From NCBI GenBank assembly GCA_026003835.1, contig BPHZ01000001.1:876001-940000 (forward strand): DNA of 64,000 nucleotides, given 5' to 3'. The stretch is from Herpetosiphonaceae bacterium (GTDB lineage Bacteria > Chloroflexota > Chloroflexia > Chloroflexales > Herpetosiphonaceae). A program made the translations under genes and the position numbers. Shown here piece by piece: positions 23,576 to 32,386 of the stretch (its first letter is position 1; every line of letters starts with the position of its first letter). The notes beneath the pieces were generated by a model. That model had not been told where the DNA came from, ran no database searches, and saw only the letters and a program-made list of their open reading frames with translations.

Positions 23576-24009
23576 TGTCTAAGGAGATGAATAAGCGACA
23601 GATTGAACTGGTACAGGAAAGTTTCAAGCAAGTAGCCCCGATTGCTGAAACGGCGGCGGCGCTCTTTTATCAGCGTCTCTTTGAACTAGATCCATCCGTG
23701 CGCCCCTATTTCAAGACGGACATGAAAACCCAAGGCGCCAAACCGATGTCGACCCTTGCCCTGGTTGTGCAGGGGCTAAACAGACCTGAGGAGATTATTC
23801 CTGCCGTCCAGCATTTGGGCCGGCGCCACGCTGGCTATGGGGTTAAGCATCATCACTATCAGGTGGTGGCTGAAGCGCTATTGTGGGCATTAGCACAGGG
23901 ATTGGGCGATGCTTTCACGCCGGCAGTGAAAGAGGCATGGACGGCGGCGTATCGGTTTTTAGCAGAGATTATGCAGGAAGCGATGGCAACGGCCGGTGTT
24001 TCTGTATAG
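23575..24009 (+). CDS. Single-domain bacterial globin
   Basis: A 144-residue globin of the flavohaemoglobin/Vitreoscilla type without a reductase domain. LVQESFKQVAPIAETAAALF and FYQRLFELDPSVRPYFKTDM form helices A-C; the proximal histidine lies in LGRRHAGYGVKHHHYQVVAE (helix F), and AVKEAWTAAYRFLAEIM is helix H. GGAGGTGA gives a strong ribosome site inside the end of the DoxX frame, and the ATG overlaps its stop (TGATG). Likely roles are oxygen binding or nitric oxide/peroxide defence. Confidence 0.87.
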   Translation: MSKEMNKRQIELVQESFKQVAPIAETAAALFYQRLFELDPSVRPYFKTDMKTQGAKPMSTLALVVQGLNRPEEIIPAVQHLGRRHAGYGVKHHHYQVVAEALLWALAQGLGDAFTPAVKEAWTAAYRFLAEIMQEAMATAGVSV

Positions 24010-24021
24010 CCTGGCGCCGGG

Positions 24022-24609
24022 CTACAGCGTTCCCTTTGTGCTCGGTACCTCGCCGGCAAGACGCGGGTCGATGCGGCTCGCGGCGTCAAGAGCCCTGGCG
24101 AGCGCTTTGAAGACGGCTTCGGCACGGTGGTGATCGTTCCGTCCGTAAAGGATGCGTGCGTGGAGGTTCATGCGGCCGTGAACGGCCAGGGTTTCGAGGA
24201 AGTGACGCACAAGGTCGGATGTCAGATCGCCAAGCCTGGGGTTGGTCAGATCGACGTCGAGGACGGCGTAGGGCCGGCCGCTCAGATCGATGGCGACAAA
24301 AGCTAAAGCTTCATCCATTGGCACATAGCTGTGGCCGGTGCGGACAATCCCGCGCCGCTCGTCGAGCGCTCTATCCAGCGCCTGCCCCAGACAGATCGCG
24401 ACATCCTCGGCGCTGTGATGATCGTCGATATGCAGGTCGCCCTTGCAGTGAACCGTCAAATCGAAGAGGCCATGCCGGGCGAAGCTCTCCAACAGATGGT
24501 CGAGCATGCCGATCCCTGTCGCGATCTCGGCTTTGCCTGATCCATCGAGCGCCAGACTGACCGTAATCTCTGTCTCGCGCGTTCGCCGCTCGATCGTCGC
24601 GCTACGCAT
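24022..24609 (-). CDS. hisB: Imidazoleglycerol-phosphate dehydratase
   Basis: HisB catalyses the dehydration of imidazole-glycerol phosphate in histidine synthesis. The 195-residue protein has the two manganese-binding repeats: [18 protein letters not shown] with [17 protein letters not shown], and [20 protein letters not shown] with [17 protein letters not shown]. The ATG at 24609 gives the family start [14 protein letters not shown]; the longer reading crosses a hairpin. It stands alone, with no other his genes in the window, and is convergent with the globin. Confidence 0.94.
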   Translation of the reverse strand: MRSATIERRTRETEITVSLALDGSGKAEIATGIGMLDHLLESFARHGLFDLTVHCKGDLHIDDHHSAEDVAICLGQALDRALDERRGIVRTGHSYVPMDEALAFVAIDLSGRPYAVLDVDLTNPRLGDLTSDLVRHFLETLAVHGRMNLHARILYGRNDHHRAEAVFKALARALDAASRIDPRLAGEVPSTKGTL

Positions 24610-24629
24610 AGCAGCTCCGTTGTGTGATA

Positions 24630-24672
24630 GAGGCACAGAGAGATACACGTATAGGCTATCCCTCTGTGCCTC
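24630..24672 (-). promoter_or_regulatory. Inverted repeat in the hisB leader
   Basis: GAGGCACAGAG (24630-24640) and CTCTGTGCCTC (24662-24672) pair perfectly over 11 bases with a 21-base loop. It lies about 20 bases before hisB. It could be a leader structure or an operator; no T run follows. Confidence 0.4.
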
Positions 24673-24678
24673 CCTCAT

Positions 24679-24765
24679 GGACCACCACCATACAAAGTGA
24701 TGAGGAAAGGGGGCACTGGAGGGCTCCGCCCTTCCAAATCACCATGCTGGTATGGCCGACCGCTC
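24679..24765. repeat. Dispersed hairpin repeat, copy C
   Basis: GGACCACCACC, GTGATGAGGAAAGGGGGCAC, TGGAGGGCTCCGCCCTTCCA (hairpin), then AATCACC, then GGTATGGCCGACC. It is closest to copy B and placed the same way, between two genes read on the minus strand (aldehyde dehydrogenase and hisB). Confidence 0.7.
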
Positions 24766-24779
24766 ATGAACGCTACCTG

Positions 24780-26276
24780 CTACTCGGCGTTATCGATCTG
24801 CGCGCGCTGCAGCCGGCCGCTGTAATCGACATAGATCGATTTCCACTCCGAGTAGAAATCAAGAACCTGCAGCCCGCCCTCGCGGTGGCCGTTGCCGGTG
24901 GCCTTGGTGCCGCCGAAGGGCAGGTGGATCTCAGCGCCGATGGTGGGCGCGTTGACATAGACGATGCCCGTGTAGAGGTCGCGCATCGCCTGGAAAGCCT
25001 TGTTGACGTCGCGGGTGTAGATCGACGACGACAGGCCGTACTTGACGTCATTTGCGACGTCGATGGCCTCCTCAAGGCTGCCGACAGGAATGATCGACAG
25101 CACTGGGCCGAAGATCTCCTCCTGCGCGATGGTCATCGTGCGATCGACATCGGCGAAGATCGTCGGCTGGCAGAAGTAGCCGTAGCGCAGATCGCCGTCC
25201 TCGGCCCGCGAACCGCCAAGCAGTAGGCGAGCGCCCTCGTCGCGACCGACGCCAATGTAGCGGGTGACGGTCTCAAGCTGCTGCTCATTGATCACCGGCC
25301 CAACCTCGACCTGCTCATCCAGCCCGTTGCCGATGCGGATCGTCCTGGCCCGCTCGACCAGCCGCTCTGTCAGCTCACCGACCACCGCTTTGTGGACGAT
25401 AAGTCTGCTGGTGGCGGTGCAGCGCTGGCCGGTGGTGCCAAAGGCGCCCCATAGCACGCCCTCCAGCACCAGGTCGAGGTCGGCGTCATCCATAACGATC
25501 ATTGGGTTTTTACCGCCCATCTCCAGCGAGACGTGCTTCATCTGCTCCGCGGTGAGTTTGGTGATAATCTTGCCCGTCTCCGTCGATCCGGTGAAGGAGA
25601 TGACCGGAACATCAGGATGGGTCACCAGCGGTTGGCCGGCGGTGGGGCCGAAGCCGGTGACGATATTGACCACGCCGGGCGGCAGACCGGCATCCATCAA
25701 GCACTGTACCAGATTGTAGGTCGAGAGGGGCGTATCCTCGGCGGGCTTAATCACCACCGTATTGCCGACGATCAGCGCCGGGAAGATCTTCCACGAGGGG
25801 ATCGCCATTGGGAAGTTCCAGGGAGTGATCAGGCCACACACGCCAAGCGGCTGGCGTATCGACATCTGGAACTTGTTGGGCATCTCCGAGGGAGTCGTCT
25901 GGCCGAAGAGGCGCCGCCCTTCGCCGGCCATGAAGAAGCCCATGTCAATGGCTTCCTGGACATCGCCGCGCGTTTCCCTGAGGACTTTGCCCATCTCGCG
26001 CGTCATATCGCGGGCGTACTGCTCTTTGCGCTCCTGAAGCAGCTGCGCGGCGCGGAAAAGGATCTCGCCGCGCTTGGGCGCAGGCATTAGCCGCCAATGC
26101 TTGTAGGCCTCCTTTGCCGCCTCGACCGCATCGTTAATGTCGTCAGCATTGGAGTCCTGGAAGATGCCGATAACATCACGGGTATCGGCAGGGTTGCGGT
26201 TCTCGTAGGTCTGTCCGCTCCGTGATTCGACCCACTCGCCGCCAATCAAATTCTTATAGACTTTGGGCTCGGACAT
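24780..26276 (-). CDS. NAD(P)-dependent aldehyde dehydrogenase
   Basis: A 498-residue ALDH superfamily enzyme. [41 protein letters not shown] (nucleotide site), [20 protein letters not shown] (catalytic Glu) and [16 protein letters not shown] (catalytic Cys) are all present, followed by [13 protein letters not shown] and [25 protein letters not shown] precedes the ATG at 26276. Similarity in the C-terminal part suggests the aldehyde dehydrogenase group of AMSDH/alpha-ketoglutaric semialdehyde type, but the substrate cannot be fixed from sequence. A TATAAT with an upstream TG lies about 130 bases before the start. Confidence 0.92.
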   Translation of the reverse strand: MSEPKVYKNLIGGEWVESRSGQTYENRNPADTRDVIGIFQDSNADDINDAVEAAKEAYKHWRLMPAPKRGEILFRAAQLLQERKEQYARDMTREMGKVLRETRGDVQEAIDMGFFMAGEGRRLFGQTTPSEMPNKFQMSIRQPLGVCGLITPWNFPMAIPSWKIFPALIVGNTVVIKPAEDTPLSTYNLVQCLMDAGLPPGVVNIVTGFGPTAGQPLVTHPDVPVISFTGSTETGKIITKLTAEQMKHVSLEMGGKNPMIVMDDADLDLVLEGVLWGAFGTTGQRCTATSRLIVHKAVVGELTERLVERARTIRIGNGLDEQVEVGPVINEQQLETVTRYIGVGRDEGARLLLGGSRAEDGDLRYGYFCQPTIFADVDRTMTIAQEEIFGPVLSIIPVGSLEEAIDVANDVKYGLSSSIYTRDVNKAFQAMRDLYTGIVYVNAPTIGAEIHLPFGGTKATGNGHREGGLQVLDFYSEWKSIYVDYSGRLQRAQIDNAE

Positions 26277-26405
26277 CCTTGTCCCTCCTTGATACATAGA
26301 GAGCCATCGCTCGTTAACCGGACAGTCGCTGCTGTACAAGTCGCTCCGGCGAGCGGCTCGCTTCGACATCCGGCGTTTGATGGCTGTTTCACAATCTCCA
26401 GGCCG

Positions 26406-26414
26406 ATTATAGCA
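26406..26414 (-). promoter_or_regulatory. Extended -10 element upstream of the aldehyde dehydrogenase
   Basis: TGCTATAAT on the minus strand is an extended -10 box (TG at 26414-26413, TATAAT at 26411-26406). No good -35 box is seen. The transcript would have a 120-base leader. Confidence 0.4.
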
Positions 26415-26428
26415 CAGCCTGGCAGCTT

Positions 26429-27328
26429 CTACTGCCCGATGGCTTCCGCCGACGTCAGCCCGGCCTCGCCGCCGGCGATCGTCAGCATCATGCCGTTTTG
26501 CCAGGGGTCGCGTAGGCTGAGTCTGCCCGGCGCGCTGTGTGCGGCTACCCCCGCTGCTTGGAGCCGGGCGCGTGCTGATGCCAGTTCTTCTTCATTGGGG
26601 AGGAGGATGGTATAGTAACGCAGCCCGACGGCATCAGCAGGCGGCGCTGGCGCGCCATGGGTCTCCCAGATGTTGAGCCCCAGGTGATGATGGTAGCCGC
26701 CTGCTGCAATGAAGATCGCGCCGGGCCAGCGTGCCATCATTTCAAAGCCAAGCACCTTGCAGTAAAACGCTTCTGCCTGTTCAAGATCGCCGACCTGCAA
26801 ATGGACATGCCCAATGCGCGTTCCGGGAGCCAGCCCCGCAGCGCGATGCTCTGTTTGTCCCGCCGCTGCCAGGATTCCATCAACATCAAGCGGGGCGTTC
26901 GCCATCTGCACCTGATCGTTTTGCCGGCGCCACTGCTCGCGCGGGCGATCGCGGTAGATTTCAATCCCGTTCCCATCCGGGTCGGAGAGATAGATCGCTT
27001 CGCTGACCAGGTGATCGGCGGCCCCCTGGAGAGGATAGCCCAGCTCCAGCAGCTGCCGCAGTGCGCGGCCGAGATCCGCTCTGCTGGGTGTCAGAATGGC
27101 GAAATGATAAAGGCCGGTGGTTCGTGGCGGGCGTGGCCTGGCGCGCTGCTGTTGCTGCAACAGCAGCAGCGGCGTGCCCCCGGCGCCGAGCCGGGCCGTC
27201 TGCGCCTGCCTGTCGATGATCTCGAAGCCCAGCACTTGCTCGTAAAAGATCACCGAGCGCTCCAGATCGGAGATCGCCAGCGCGACTGGTCCGATCCTGG
27301 TCTCGGGATGAAGAGAGCGCTTCTGCAT
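26429..27328 (-). CDS. VOC-superfamily protein with two dioxygenase-like domains
   Basis: A 299-residue protein built from two VOC modules. First: [34 protein letters not shown] and [16 protein letters not shown], giving the His and Glu of the first metal site. Second: [36 protein letters not shown] and [15 protein letters not shown], where the final glutamate is not obvious. This is the CatE-like arrangement of bacterial catechol-2,3-dioxygenase-type proteins. Substrate not known. It lies after GH15 on the same strand with about 135 bases between. Confidence 0.83.
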   Translation of the reverse strand: MQKRSLHPETRIGPVALAISDLERSVIFYEQVLGFEIIDRQAQTARLGAGGTPLLLLQQQQRARPRPPRTTGLYHFAILTPSRADLGRALRQLLELGYPLQGAADHLVSEAIYLSDPDGNGIEIYRDRPREQWRRQNDQVQMANAPLDVDGILAAAGQTEHRAAGLAPGTRIGHVHLQVGDLEQAEAFYCKVLGFEMMARWPGAIFIAAGGYHHHLGLNIWETHGAPAPPADAVGLRYYTILLPNEEELASARARLQAAGVAAHSAPGRLSLRDPWQNGMMLTIAGGEAGLTSAEAIGQ

Positions 27329-27383
27329 ACGCTAGCTCCTTCTATCGCAGGGCAGCCATTGATCTGCCCAAAGAGCATGCCTG

Positions 27384-27451
27384 CCCTCACCCCGGCTCGT
27401 TGCACTTGCCGCCCTCTCCCGCTGGATAGAACAAGAGATCAGGGGGTGAGA
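27384..27451. repeat. CCCTCACC/GGTGAG intergenic inverted repeat
   Basis: CCCTCACCCC (27384-27393) and GGGGGTGAGA (27442-27451) can pair over eight bases, with a CTCTCCC block between. A similar outer pair occurs at 43052-43104. Such CCCTCACC/GGTGAGGG elements are common between genes in many genomes; here they may be a second small repeat family. Confidence 0.35.
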
Positions 27452-27465
27452 GTGAAACGGAGAGC

Positions 27466-29496
27466 CTAGGCTGCCGGCTCGGCAACGACCGGCTGCGCCC
27501 GTCGCCGACCCCTGGAGGACGTCAGTACTGCGTAGGTGTTGACGTACTTGAGCAGCGTTTCAACAAATGTAGCGTGGCTCCAGGTCAGAGGTGAGACAGA
27601 AAGCGGAACGCCGCTGTATGGATGCACCTGCTCGGCGAGGACGCCACTCGGCAGCGCGTGCTCTACGACCCACTCCAGGATCTCGCGCGGGCGCCGCAGA
27701 TCATCAACACTCCGCGCCAGGGCGATCCACCACTGAGCGACCCAAAGTGTGCAGATGAACCAGGGATTGCCGGGTACGCGCTCGATGTCCTGGCTGACCT
27801 GATAGTAGTAATCGTTTTCGTAGCGCGCAATCCCACCGATCGGCGTCTTGATCCACAGTCGGTCGATCAGGGCTTGCATCGTACTGATCACCTCCGGTTG
27901 GTCTGCTGGAAAGACGCCGAAGGCGAAAATACCGTAGAGGCTGCTGTCAAGACAGGGATCGACGGAGTGTGATCCATCGCGATGCAGGTCGAGCATACGC
28001 GCAAAGCGATTCAGTTCTGGGCGATAGAGATGCTCAAGCATTGCCGAGCGCATCCGCTCGTACCCTTCAGCGCAGCTGTGCTCCAACGCTTTATCACGAA
28101 AGAGCCGCGCGAACCTGGCTCCTGCCCGCAGCCCGGCGCAGACTGCCGCCGTGGTAAAGGTCAGGACGCCGTAGCGCTCCTCCCAGAGATCATAGGATTC
28201 CAGTGGCAGGCCGGTTGGCTCATGGCGATAGGTTAACATAAATTTTGTGGCGGGGCGGATCATGCGTGGGTAGAGATCGGCGACGAACGCCCGATCGCGC
28301 GTCTGGTTGTAGTGCTCCCACAGCGCCCATAAGACCAGCGCTGTTTCATCCTCCTGGATCGGCAGTGCCGGCAGCCCGTCGCGGATCCAGGGGTGCCACG
28401 AGCTGCCCAGGGAGCCGTCAGGGTTATATTTGTGGAGCAGATAGCCCTCAGGATAGTAGGTCGGCTTGGGCATGAGGCTGGCGCAGAAGGTAAAGAAGCG
28501 CCGCGTCAGATCGTGATAGCCGGCCATGTCGAGCGCGCGGGCGACGAGCGCGCCGTCACGCGGCCACATATAGCTGTATGTATCACGATTAAACGCCGCC
28601 GAGTCGCCGTCGTTGGCTGCGATGATCGCGCCGCCATTGTCGATCTGCGTGCGAACGATCAGCAGGCTGCGCCGGTAGAAATCCGCCAGCGCTGGGGAGA
28701 GATCGGCAAAGTCGGGGTTGCTCGCCCGCACCCATTCGCGCCAGTAGGCGCGGGTCTCGTCAAGCAGCGCCGCCGGCCCGCTGCGCCGCACCAGCAGGTC
28801 GAGATCCCTGGCCTCAAAGTAGCCGCGCTCGGCGCTGATCCAGTAGTGGAAGCTGACGGCGCCCCGCGCAGGTACGCGCTGCCGCAGGCTGATCGTTGAG
28901 TCTACTGAGCCCTGGGCAATTGGGTTCATGCTGAGCTCGCCATCCTCTGCATCGCGCCAGGTGCCCTCCAGAGGGCCGCTCTCTTTGGTGCCGGTCGCGT
29001 ACTGGAAGATGCCGCTGCCGTCGGCGGCGCGCCCGTTGATGACGAAGTAGCGCTTCCACTTGTAGTGGACCAGGAAGTCGTTGACCGGCTCGTAGTAGGC
29101 GGTATCGCCGTCGGCGATCTCGTGGATATGAAAGTCGTGACAGAAGAGCAGCCGAATCTCGCGCTCGCTGTTCCAGTGGTTCCTCACCTCCAGCGAGCGC
29201 AGAAAGATCGTGTGCAGGTGGTGAACCGCGTCATGGCAGATGATTGAGAGTCCCAGACCGGGGTGGTGGAGATGGACATCGGTTACCAGCGTATCCGGCT
29301 CGTAGCGCAAGCGTCGCTCCCAGCCGTCGTCGTGGAGCCAGCTGAAACGTCCATCCACCCAGATGCCGGTACGACAGGGATGGCCGATAGTGTTGTTATC
29401 GCGTCCGACACGAGGAAAGTAGAAGTCGCGCAGGCAATAGGCTGCGTCGAAGTTGACCAGCATGCTACCGTTGCCGACAGGTAAATCACGGGGCAT
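27466..29496 (-). CDS. GH15 glucoamylase/trehalase-like glycoside hydrolase
   Basis: A 676-residue cytoplasmic protein without signal peptide. The N-terminal beta-sandwich starts MPRDLPVGNGSMLVNFDAAY (first 260 residues). The alpha/alpha barrel follows, with NRDTYSYMWPRDGALVARAL (substrate-binding), LGSSWHPWIRDGLPALPIQE, LPLESYDLWEERYGVLTFTT (catalytic-acid region, ..WEER) and LSPLTWSHATF near the C-terminus (LTWSHA). It is preceded by AGGAG and by a near-consensus promoter. Bacterial members act on alpha-glucans or trehalose; which one cannot be told here. No start earlier than 29496 is needed. Confidence 0.9.
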   Translation of the reverse strand: MPRDLPVGNGSMLVNFDAAYCLRDFYFPRVGRDNNTIGHPCRTGIWVDGRFSWLHDDGWERRLRYEPDTLVTDVHLHHPGLGLSIICHDAVHHLHTIFLRSLEVRNHWNSEREIRLLFCHDFHIHEIADGDTAYYEPVNDFLVHYKWKRYFVINGRAADGSGIFQYATGTKESGPLEGTWRDAEDGELSMNPIAQGSVDSTISLRQRVPARGAVSFHYWISAERGYFEARDLDLLVRRSGPAALLDETRAYWREWVRASNPDFADLSPALADFYRRSLLIVRTQIDNGGAIIAANDGDSAAFNRDTYSYMWPRDGALVARALDMAGYHDLTRRFFTFCASLMPKPTYYPEGYLLHKYNPDGSLGSSWHPWIRDGLPALPIQEDETALVLWALWEHYNQTRDRAFVADLYPRMIRPATKFMLTYRHEPTGLPLESYDLWEERYGVLTFTTAAVCAGLRAGARFARLFRDKALEHSCAEGYERMRSAMLEHLYRPELNRFARMLDLHRDGSHSVDPCLDSSLYGIFAFGVFPADQPEVISTMQALIDRLWIKTPIGGIARYENDYYYQVSQDIERVPGNPWFICTLWVAQWWIALARSVDDLRRPREILEWVVEHALPSGVLAEQVHPYSGVPLSVSPLTWSHATFVETLLKYVNTYAVLTSSRGRRRAQPVVAEPAA

Positions 29497-29559
29497 AGCA
29501 GCTTCTCCTGCATATAGGTGGGGTGCCGCGGTGCTGGGACGAGAGGGTGTTGTTCCATT

Positions 29560-29589
29560 ACTATAGGCTGAACGCGGGAACACTGTCAA
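29560..29589 (-). promoter_or_regulatory. Promoter of the GH15 gene
   Basis: TTGACA (29589-29584), an 18-base spacer and TATAGT (29565-29560) on the minus strand, about 60 bases before the GH15 start. It lies in the divergent gap to the MBL-fold gene. Confidence 0.72.
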
Positions 29590-29675
29590 GATCTGTACCG
29601 CACTGCGGCAGCGCTCGCTGATGATATACTACATTCAAGAAATTGATCGATGCTGATATGAGCCAAAGGAGCATC

Positions 29676-30602
29676 ATGGCAAATCTTGCTTCGGTGACCA
29701 TACCTGAGAGTGTTCGCCTGGTCGACGATCTGCACCTGGGCCAGCCGCACGTGATCGGTACCTACCTGTTGCCTGGCGATCAGCCTGCTCTGGTCGATCC
29801 CGGCCCGTCGAGCACGCTGCCGAACCTGGAGCAGGGGCTGGCCGCGCAAGGCTTCTCGCTCGACCAGGTGCAGGCGATCGTGCTGACGCATATTCACCTC
29901 GACCATGCCGGCGCCACGGGAACGCTGGTCGCGCGCTATCCGCATCTGCGCGTCTACGTTCACCAGCGCGGCGCCCCGCACCTCGTCGCCCCAGAGCGAT
30001 TGATCGCCAGCGCGACTCGTCTGTACGGCGATGCGATGGATCAGCTCTGGGGGGAGATCCTGCCTGTACCACAGGAGCAGGTGGTTGCGCTTGAGGGCGG
30101 CGAGGTTGTGCGTCTTGGGGAACGCAGGCTGCGCGTCTCCTATGCGCCTGGCCATGCCTCGCACCATGTGATCTTCTTCGACGAAGCTGAGGGCCTGGCC
30201 TTTGTCGGCGATGTGACCGGCGTGCGCTTGCCCGGCAGTTTTTATGCCCGCCCACCGACGCCGCCGCCTGATATCGACCTGGAGGCCTGGAGCCGGAGTC
30301 TGGATCTGCTGCGCGATCTCGGGCCACGTGCCCTGCTGCTGACTCATTTTGGCCCTGTCTATGATGTTGCGGAGCATATTGAAAGCTTCCGCGCCCGGCT
30401 GATGCGTTGGGGCGAGACGGTGCGCGAGGGTCTGGAGAGCGGCGAGAACGAAGCTGCACAGATCGAGCGGCTGCGCCGGCTTGCGGAGTCTGAGCTTGGC
30501 GAGACGGCAGGAGAGGAGCAGGCGCTGTACCAGCAGGCGACGCCTATCGAGCAGAGCTGGCTGGGTCTGGTCCGCTACTGGCGAAAACGTCTGGAGCGCT
30601 AG
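29676..30602 (+). CDS. Metallo-beta-lactamase-fold hydrolase
   Basis: A 308-residue MBL-fold protein. The metal motif is HIHLDHAG (HxHxDH) near residue 73; SYAPGHASHHVIFFDEAEGL and FVGDVTGVRLPG supply further ligands (His, Asp), and LLLTHFGPVYDV holds the late histidine. The C-terminal 60 residues are helical. AAGGAG supports the start at 29676 rather than 29643. Relatives are glyoxalase II-like or hydrolase of unknown substrate. Rpe follows 52 bases downstream on the same strand. Confidence 0.86.
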   Translation: MANLASVTIPESVRLVDDLHLGQPHVIGTYLLPGDQPALVDPGPSSTLPNLEQGLAAQGFSLDQVQAIVLTHIHLDHAGATGTLVARYPHLRVYVHQRGAPHLVAPERLIASATRLYGDAMDQLWGEILPVPQEQVVALEGGEVVRLGERRLRVSYAPGHASHHVIFFDEAEGLAFVGDVTGVRLPGSFYARPPTPPPDIDLEAWSRSLDLLRDLGPRALLLTHFGPVYDVAEHIESFRARLMRWGETVREGLESGENEAAQIERLRRLAESELGETAGEEQALYQQATPIEQSWLGLVRYWRKRLER

Positions 30603-30654
30603 CGTTCACCATCTGAGAGTCATCGCTACCGAAGCTGTTATAGAGGATTTCGAT

Positions 30655-31323
30655 ATGCCTGACGTTAGCATTGCGCCATCTATTCTCTCAGCCGATTTCG
30701 CCCGTCTTGGCGAGCAGGTGCGCGAGGCGGAGCAGGGCGGCGCCGACTGGTTTCACGTCGATGTGATGGATGGTCATTTTGTCCCCAATATTTCGCTCGG
30801 CCCCCTGATTGTGGCTGCCATGCGCCCGCTCACCCGCCTGCCCATCGAGGTCCACCTGATGATCGAGCGGCCGGAGCGCTACCTGTCTGAGTTTATCAAT
30901 GCCGGCGCCGATCGCGTGATCGTCCATGTCGAAGCATCAGTCCACCTGCATCGGGCCATCCAGGCGATCAAGGAGCTTGGCGCGCAGGCTGGCGTGACGC
31001 TGAATCCGGCTACGCCGTTGGTGATGCTTGCCGATATTTTGCCTGAGGTAGATCTGGCAATGATCATGTCGGTCAATCCCGGCTTCAGCGGCCAGCGCTA
31101 TATCCCCGCCAGCACCACCAGGGTTCGCCGTTTGCGTGAGATGCTCGATGGAATTGGATCGCCGGCGCTGTTATCAGTTGACGGTGGTGTGACTCCGGAA
31201 AATGCTGCGGAGATTGCCGCCGCCGGAGCAACTGCGCTGGTTGCCGCGTCGGCTATCTTCAATGCCGGCGCCCCCATCGCTCAGAATATTGCCCGTCTGA
31301 GGAGTGCCGCCGGGCGCCGCTGA
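30655..31323 (+). CDS. rpe: Ribulose-phosphate 3-epimerase
   Basis: A 222-residue TIM-barrel enzyme interconverting ribulose-5-P and xylulose-5-P in the pentose phosphate/Calvin pathways. SIAPSILSADFARLGEQV, WFHVDVMDGHFVPNIS (metal ligands His and Asp), PIEVHLMIERPERYL, MIMSVNPGFSGQRYIP and LSVDGGVTPENAAEIAAAGA are all conserved. The start at MPDVSIAPS (30655) fits the family; the longer frame overlaps the MBL gene. Confidence 0.95.
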   Translation: MPDVSIAPSILSADFARLGEQVREAEQGGADWFHVDVMDGHFVPNISLGPLIVAAMRPLTRLPIEVHLMIERPERYLSEFINAGADRVIVHVEASVHLHRAIQAIKELGAQAGVTLNPATPLVMLADILPEVDLAMIMSVNPGFSGQRYIPASTTRVRRLREMLDGIGSPALLSVDGGVTPENAAEIAAAGATALVAASAIFNAGAPIAQNIARLRSAAGRR

Positions 31324-31387
31324 ATGTCATCCATCCCCTGATTAGAAATACATGCTGGGAAGAGCTGGTTTGAGCGTCGGGAGCGGC

Positions 31388-32380
31388 TCAGTCGATTTCG
31401 GCGCTCGCCTGCCCAATCACTTCGAACCCGTAGGCCACTACTACCCCCAGATCTCTGGTCTGGACTGCGAGTACCGAGTAAAGATTTGCCAGATCGACAT
31501 GGCGCAGCAGGCCGACGCTACCACGCCTCACTGGGTCGAGTGTGGTGGCGTCGACGATCTGCGAACGTACCCACGGCGGGATGACCTTGTGGCGGGGGCG
31601 CCAGTCGCGCCTGTGCGCATCGTACAGCATGCTGTCGATAAAGGGTGAAGCCAGCCCTGCAGGGGTGTAGAGGTTGATACACGCCGTCATCGTCAGCCCC
31701 AACGTCTCCCGATAGCGCTTGTAAATCTTATCGCGCGGCGGCTGCTTGCCGGACTCATCCGGCTGCACTGTATCAAGCAGTCTACTTCCTCGCGGCAGGT
31801 GGAAACGCAGCCCTTGATCGGCGCAGTAGTCCATGAACATGGTGTAGTAATGAGTATCGCCGATCAGACAGATCGGATCGCCGCGCTCTTCTGCGTTGCG
31901 CAGCGCCGCCGCCAACCCTGCGGCATCGAGCGCGCCCGCGCGCACAAAACTTCCGCTGGTTTCGGTACCGTAGGAAGCAAGCGCCAGGGAGATCAGCGCT
32001 GTGAGCTGGCTACTCGAATCGGAACCAGCGCTATCCGCTAACCCTAAAATTGTCATCCGGGCATCATCCGGGAAGAGGTAGGTATCGAGGATTGGCAGCA
32101 CGGCGGCCTCGTAGAGGGGGTTGTGAGGAACAAGCTCGCCGGCCAGTGGCGCCGGCAGGGCCGGAATCTCTTCCCACTGGGCAACAGTCTGGGGTGTGCG
32201 TCCACGCGCCAGGCAGAACTGCCGATACGTTTCATTGGTCTCGAACTGGAAGGTAAAGATCTCCAGCGCTAAAGCGTTGAACTGCTCATCGTCGCGTGGC
32301 GCATCGACCTCCACGCCCCCGGCGATCAGCGAGCGGATCTTTTGTTCCAGTTCAGCAGGTATGTGGGGTATCGCCATCAT
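31388..32380 (-). CDS. LuxE-domain acyl-protein synthetase-like protein
   Basis: A 330-residue protein of the LuxE/PaaK-related adenylate-forming group. The N-terminal part contains FETNETYRQFCLARGRTPQT and VAQWEEIPALP, as in LuxE; the middle GLADSAGSDSSSQLTALISL is the serine-rich nucleotide-binding loop, followed by YDAHRRDWRPRHKVIPPWVR and GLLRHVDLANLYSVLAVQTR (end of the adenylation fold). LuxE-type proteins take an activated acyl group onto a cysteine. There are no luxCD or luciferase genes nearby; the gene is six bases after tldE, so its role is probably tied to that pair. Confidence 0.72.
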   Translation of the reverse strand: MMAIPHIPAELEQKIRSLIAGGVEVDAPRDDEQFNALALEIFTFQFETNETYRQFCLARGRTPQTVAQWEEIPALPAPLAGELVPHNPLYEAAVLPILDTYLFPDDARMTILGLADSAGSDSSSQLTALISLALASYGTETSGSFVRAGALDAAGLAAALRNAEERGDPICLIGDTHYYTMFMDYCADQGLRFHLPRGSRLLDTVQPDESGKQPPRDKIYKRYRETLGLTMTACINLYTPAGLASPFIDSMLYDAHRRDWRPRHKVIPPWVRSQIVDATTLDPVRRGSVGLLRHVDLANLYSVLAVQTRDLGVVVAYGFEVIGQASAEID

Positions 32381-32386
32381 GCCACT

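Noticed and set aside
27384-27451. CRISPR-like or transposon repeat
   Set aside because: Only one weak inverted pair, no direct repeats or spacers; kept as a low-confidence intergenic repeat.
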